Source: Oscillospiraceae bacterium (GTDB taxonomy: Bacteria; Bacillota_A; Clostridia; Oscillospirales; Oscillospiraceae). From it: 14,578 bases of DNA. The position numbers and the translations under genes were made by a program. Every line of letters begins with the position of its first letter. Position 1 is the stretch's first letter. Below the pieces are notes generated by a model that had not been told where the DNA came from, did no database searches, and saw nothing but the letters and a program-made list of their open reading frames with translations. This document shows positions 12,975-14,578 of the stretch, piece after piece. The stretch lies in NCBI GenBank assembly GCA_021771675.1, contig JAETOP010000096.1, positions 1 through 14,578 on the forward strand, in the 5' to 3' direction.

Positions 12975-14237
12975 ATGTCTCATACCGCTGAGATCATCGC
13001 CGTGGGCACGGAGCTGCTCCTTGGCAACATCGTCAACACCAACGCCAGAGACATCTCCCAGGCCCTGGCCGGACTGGGCATCAGCGTCTTTTGGCACACG
13101 GTGGTGGGGGACAATCCCCAGCGCCTGAAGGACGCTCTGGACATCGCCCGGAAGCGGGCGGACATCATCATCACCACCGGCGGCCTGGGGCCCACCTATG
13201 ACGATCTGACCAAGCAGACCATCTGCGAGACCTTCGGCAGGCCCCTGGTGCTCCACTCCGATATTTTGGACACCATTCGCGGCTATTTTGAGCGGAATGT
13301 CCACATGAACATGCCGGAGAACAACGTCCAGCAGGCGGAGTTTCCGGAGGACTGCGTCATATTTGACAACCCCGTGGGCACCGCCCCCGGCTGTGTCTTC
13401 GAGGCGGACGGCGTCCATGTGCTCATGCTGCCCGGCCCGCCCTTTGAGATGCTGACCATGCTGGAAAACCACGCGGTCCCCTATCTCCGAAACCTCTCCA
13501 GCGAGGTCATCGTCTCCCACGACATCATGACCTTTGGCCTGGGAGAGAGTCCCATGGAGGAACTGCTGCGGGAGAAGATGTCCCACATGGACAACCCCTC
13601 CCTGGCAACCTACGCCAAGCCCAGCGAGGTCCGCCTCCGGGCCACCGCCAAGGCCGCCACGGCGGCGGAGGCCGAGGCCATGCTGGCCCCGGTGGTGGAG
13701 GAAATCACCGCCTTTCTGGGGGACGTGGTGTACGGCATCGACGTCCCCGGCCTGGAAAACGCCTGCATGAAGCTGCTGAAAGAGCGGGAGTGGACCTTTG
13801 CCACCGCCGAAAGCTGCACCGGCGGCCGGGTGGCGGAGCGGATCACCGCCCTGCCCGGTGCCTCCGCCGTGTACCGGGGCGGCGTGGTGAGCTACTGGAC
13901 CAGCGTCAAGGCCGGCGTCCTGGGCGTACCCGAGGACATTCTGGACGCCCACGGCGCCGTATCGGAAGAGACGGCCCGTGCCATGGCGGAGGGCGCCAGG
14001 GCCATCACCGGCGCAGACATTGCCGTGTCCGTCACCGGCGCGGCGGGGCCGGACCCTGACGAGCGGGGCGTGCCCGTGGGCATCGTGTACATCGGTCTTG
14101 CTACCCCGGAGGGCACCTTCTGCCGCCCGCTGGACCTGGGCAAGCGCCGCCGGGACCGCATTCAGGACCTTGCCTCCAACCACGCCTTTGACGTCCTGCG
14201 GCGGTATCTCACCGGTCTGCCGGTGGAGCATCCTTGA
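12975..14237 (+). CDS. cinA: CinA: competence/damage-inducible protein with NMN deamidase domain
   Basis: CinA-family proteins combine a COG1058 (MoCF-like) nucleotide pyrophosphatase domain with a nicotinamide mononucleotide deamidase domain and serve pyridine nucleotide recycling; the gene is competence- or damage-induced in some Firmicutes. The product has 420 residues, the usual full length. The N-terminal domain shows AEIIAVGTELLLGNIVNTNA and TTGGLGPTYDDLT (67-79). The C-terminal deamidase domain shows ATAESCTGGRVAERIT (near 278-284) with the active-site Ser, then GGVVSY and VTGAAGPDPDERGVPVG. The ATG at 12975 has only a weak AGAAGG site about 10 bases upstream. No other gene lies between it and thiI, so the two may share a transcript. 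A hairpin follows the stop. Confidence 0.96.
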   Translation: MSHTAEIIAVGTELLLGNIVNTNARDISQALAGLGISVFWHTVVGDNPQRLKDALDIARKRADIIITTGGLGPTYDDLTKQTICETFGRPLVLHSDILDTIRGYFERNVHMNMPENNVQQAEFPEDCVIFDNPVGTAPGCVFEADGVHVLMLPGPPFEMLTMLENHAVPYLRNLSSEVIVSHDIMTFGLGESPMEELLREKMSHMDNPSLATYAKPSEVRLRATAKAATAAEAEAMLAPVVEEITAFLGDVVYGIDVPGLENACMKLLKEREWTFATAESCTGGRVAERITALPGASAVYRGGVVSYWTSVKAGVLGVPEDILDAHGAVSEETARAMAEGARAITGADIAVSVTGAAGPDPDERGVPVGIVYIGLATPEGTFCRPLDLGKRRRDRIQDLASNHAFDVLRRYLTGLPVEHP

Positions 14238-14246
14238 AAAAGTCCG

Positions 14247-14287
14247 CGAAAATCCCGCCTGTTCTCTTGACAGGCGGGATGATTTCG
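14247..14287 (+). terminator. Strong hairpin after cinA, terminator-like
   Basis: Perfect 10-bp stem ATCCCGCCTG (14252-14261) with CAGGCGGGAT (14271-14280) and a 9-base loop. A further CGAAA/TTTCG pairing (14247-14251 with 14283-14287) extends it past a 2-base bulge. The T tract is short (TTT). It lies 14 bases after cinA and probably ends that transcript, perhaps with Rho or other help. Confidence 0.55.
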
Positions 14288-14295
14288 TGTATCTG
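14267..14295 (+). promoter_or_regulatory. Possible sigma-A promoter for the PHP gene
   Basis: A perfect TTGACA -35 (14267-14272), a 17-base spacer and a weak -10 TATCTG (14290-14295) lie 66 bases before the PHP start. The -35 overlaps the 3' arm of the cinA hairpin. The predicted start near 14302 coincides with the cre-like site. Confidence 0.35.
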
Positions 14296-14300
14296 TATAT

Positions 14301-14314
14301 CGAAAACGTTTGCG
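14301..14314 (+). promoter_or_regulatory. cre-like / LacI-family operator
   Basis: CGAAAACGTTTGCG matches the Bacillus cre consensus TGWAARCGYTWNCW at 12 of 14 positions by my reading, differing at the first and last. It overlaps the predicted transcription start of the PHP gene, a usual position for repression by CcpA or another LacI-family protein. Confidence 0.35.
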
Positions 14315-14360
14315 TTTCGGCTTCGGAACATTGAAAGCTATGAAAGGGAGCGTGTTTGCC

Positions 14361-14578
14361 ATGTATAAGATCGAAACTCATCTCCACACCACCCACACCA
14401 GCAAATGCGGCCATCTGACCGCCTCCGTCCTGGCGAAAGCCTACAAGGAAGCGGGTTATGACGCCATCGCCGTCACCGACCACTACAACCGGGACACGGT
14501 GAGCTACCTGAATCTGGACCTGAGCCGCACAGACGGCCTGCTGGAGCAGTTCCTGGACGGCTTCCACCGGATGGAGGA
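14361..14578 (+). CDS. PHP-domain protein, 3' end outside the window
   Basis: Only the first 72 residues are visible. The N-terminus MYKIETHLHTTHTSKCGHLT holds the first PHP metal-binding motif (HxH), and AVTDHYN holds the second, as in PHP phosphoesterases such as histidinol phosphatase-like and 5'-3' exonuclease/phosphatase proteins. The members vary in substrate and the visible part does not decide among them. The ATG at 14361 has GGGAG at 14346-14350; an in-frame ATG at 14340 would add seven residues without a good ribosome site. The gene has its own possible promoter and operator, so it is probably not co-transcribed with cinA. Confidence 0.85.
   Translation, partial: MYKIETHLHTTHTSKCGHLTASVLAKAYKEAGYDAIAVTDHYNRDTVSYLNLDLSRTDGLLEQFLDGFHRME

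Noticed and set aside
12759..14567. 602-codon minus-strand frame across cinA and the PHP gene
   Set aside because: It is a shadow frame in GC-rich DNA. The plus strand encodes full-length CinA with all motifs, and the minus frame also runs through intergenic hairpins.

Overview
The window looks like the chromosome of a low-abundance-GC-bias-free, fairly GC-rich Clostridia (probably Oscillospiraceae/Oscillospirales, gut type) carrying one integrated mobilizable element. This is inferred from the AGGAGG-type ribosome sites, the SLH-domain surface protein, the ThiI form without a rhodanese domain, and a relaxase/serine-recombinase cassette of a kind common in gut Firmicutes. No 16S or other taxonomic marker is present, so the genus is not claimed. 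By eye, the thiI-cinA end is clearly GC-rich and the first 1.9 kb clearly more AT-rich.

Layout. (1) 1-1945, plus strand: the 3' part of an ECF-like sigma factor gene, overlapped by a gene for a seven-helix membrane protein that probably acts as its sensor or anti-sigma partner. (2) About 1950-6260, plus strand: a compact integrative mobilizable element. It has a non-coding segment with an RSF1010/MobQ-type oriT and several strong hairpins, then a DUF3847-like small protein, a MobA/MobL relaxase, a TnpW-like small protein and a large serine recombinase, closed by an intrinsic terminator. (3) 6290-9685, minus strand: a 1131-residue SLH-domain surface (S-layer-like) protein with a signal peptide and a structured-looking 5' leader. 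(4) 9959-11224, minus strand: an unusual 421-residue protein built from two degenerate tyrosine-recombinase catalytic folds, both without a nucleophilic tyrosine, followed by two winged-helix-like modules. (5) 11225-11704: a 480-bp intergenic region with a 12-bp-stem hairpin, a tiny XRE-like ORF and the thiI promoter. (6) 11705-14237, plus strand: thiI and cinA, separated by a long hairpin. (7) From 14361: the start of a PHP-domain protein gene, preceded by a possible TTGACA promoter and a cre-like operator.

The most interesting signal is at 9926-11356. An exact 16-bp sequence, GATTTGTTACAACCAT, whose core TTGTTACAA is nearly palindromic, occurs twice in opposite orientation. One copy is upstream of the surface-protein gene and the other is upstream of the gene for the degenerate recombinase-fold protein. 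The simplest reading is that this catalytically dead recombinase-like protein is a domesticated DNA-binding regulator that controls itself and the surface-layer gene. The alternative is that the repeats are remnants or boundaries of an invertible or mobile segment. Both readings are inference.
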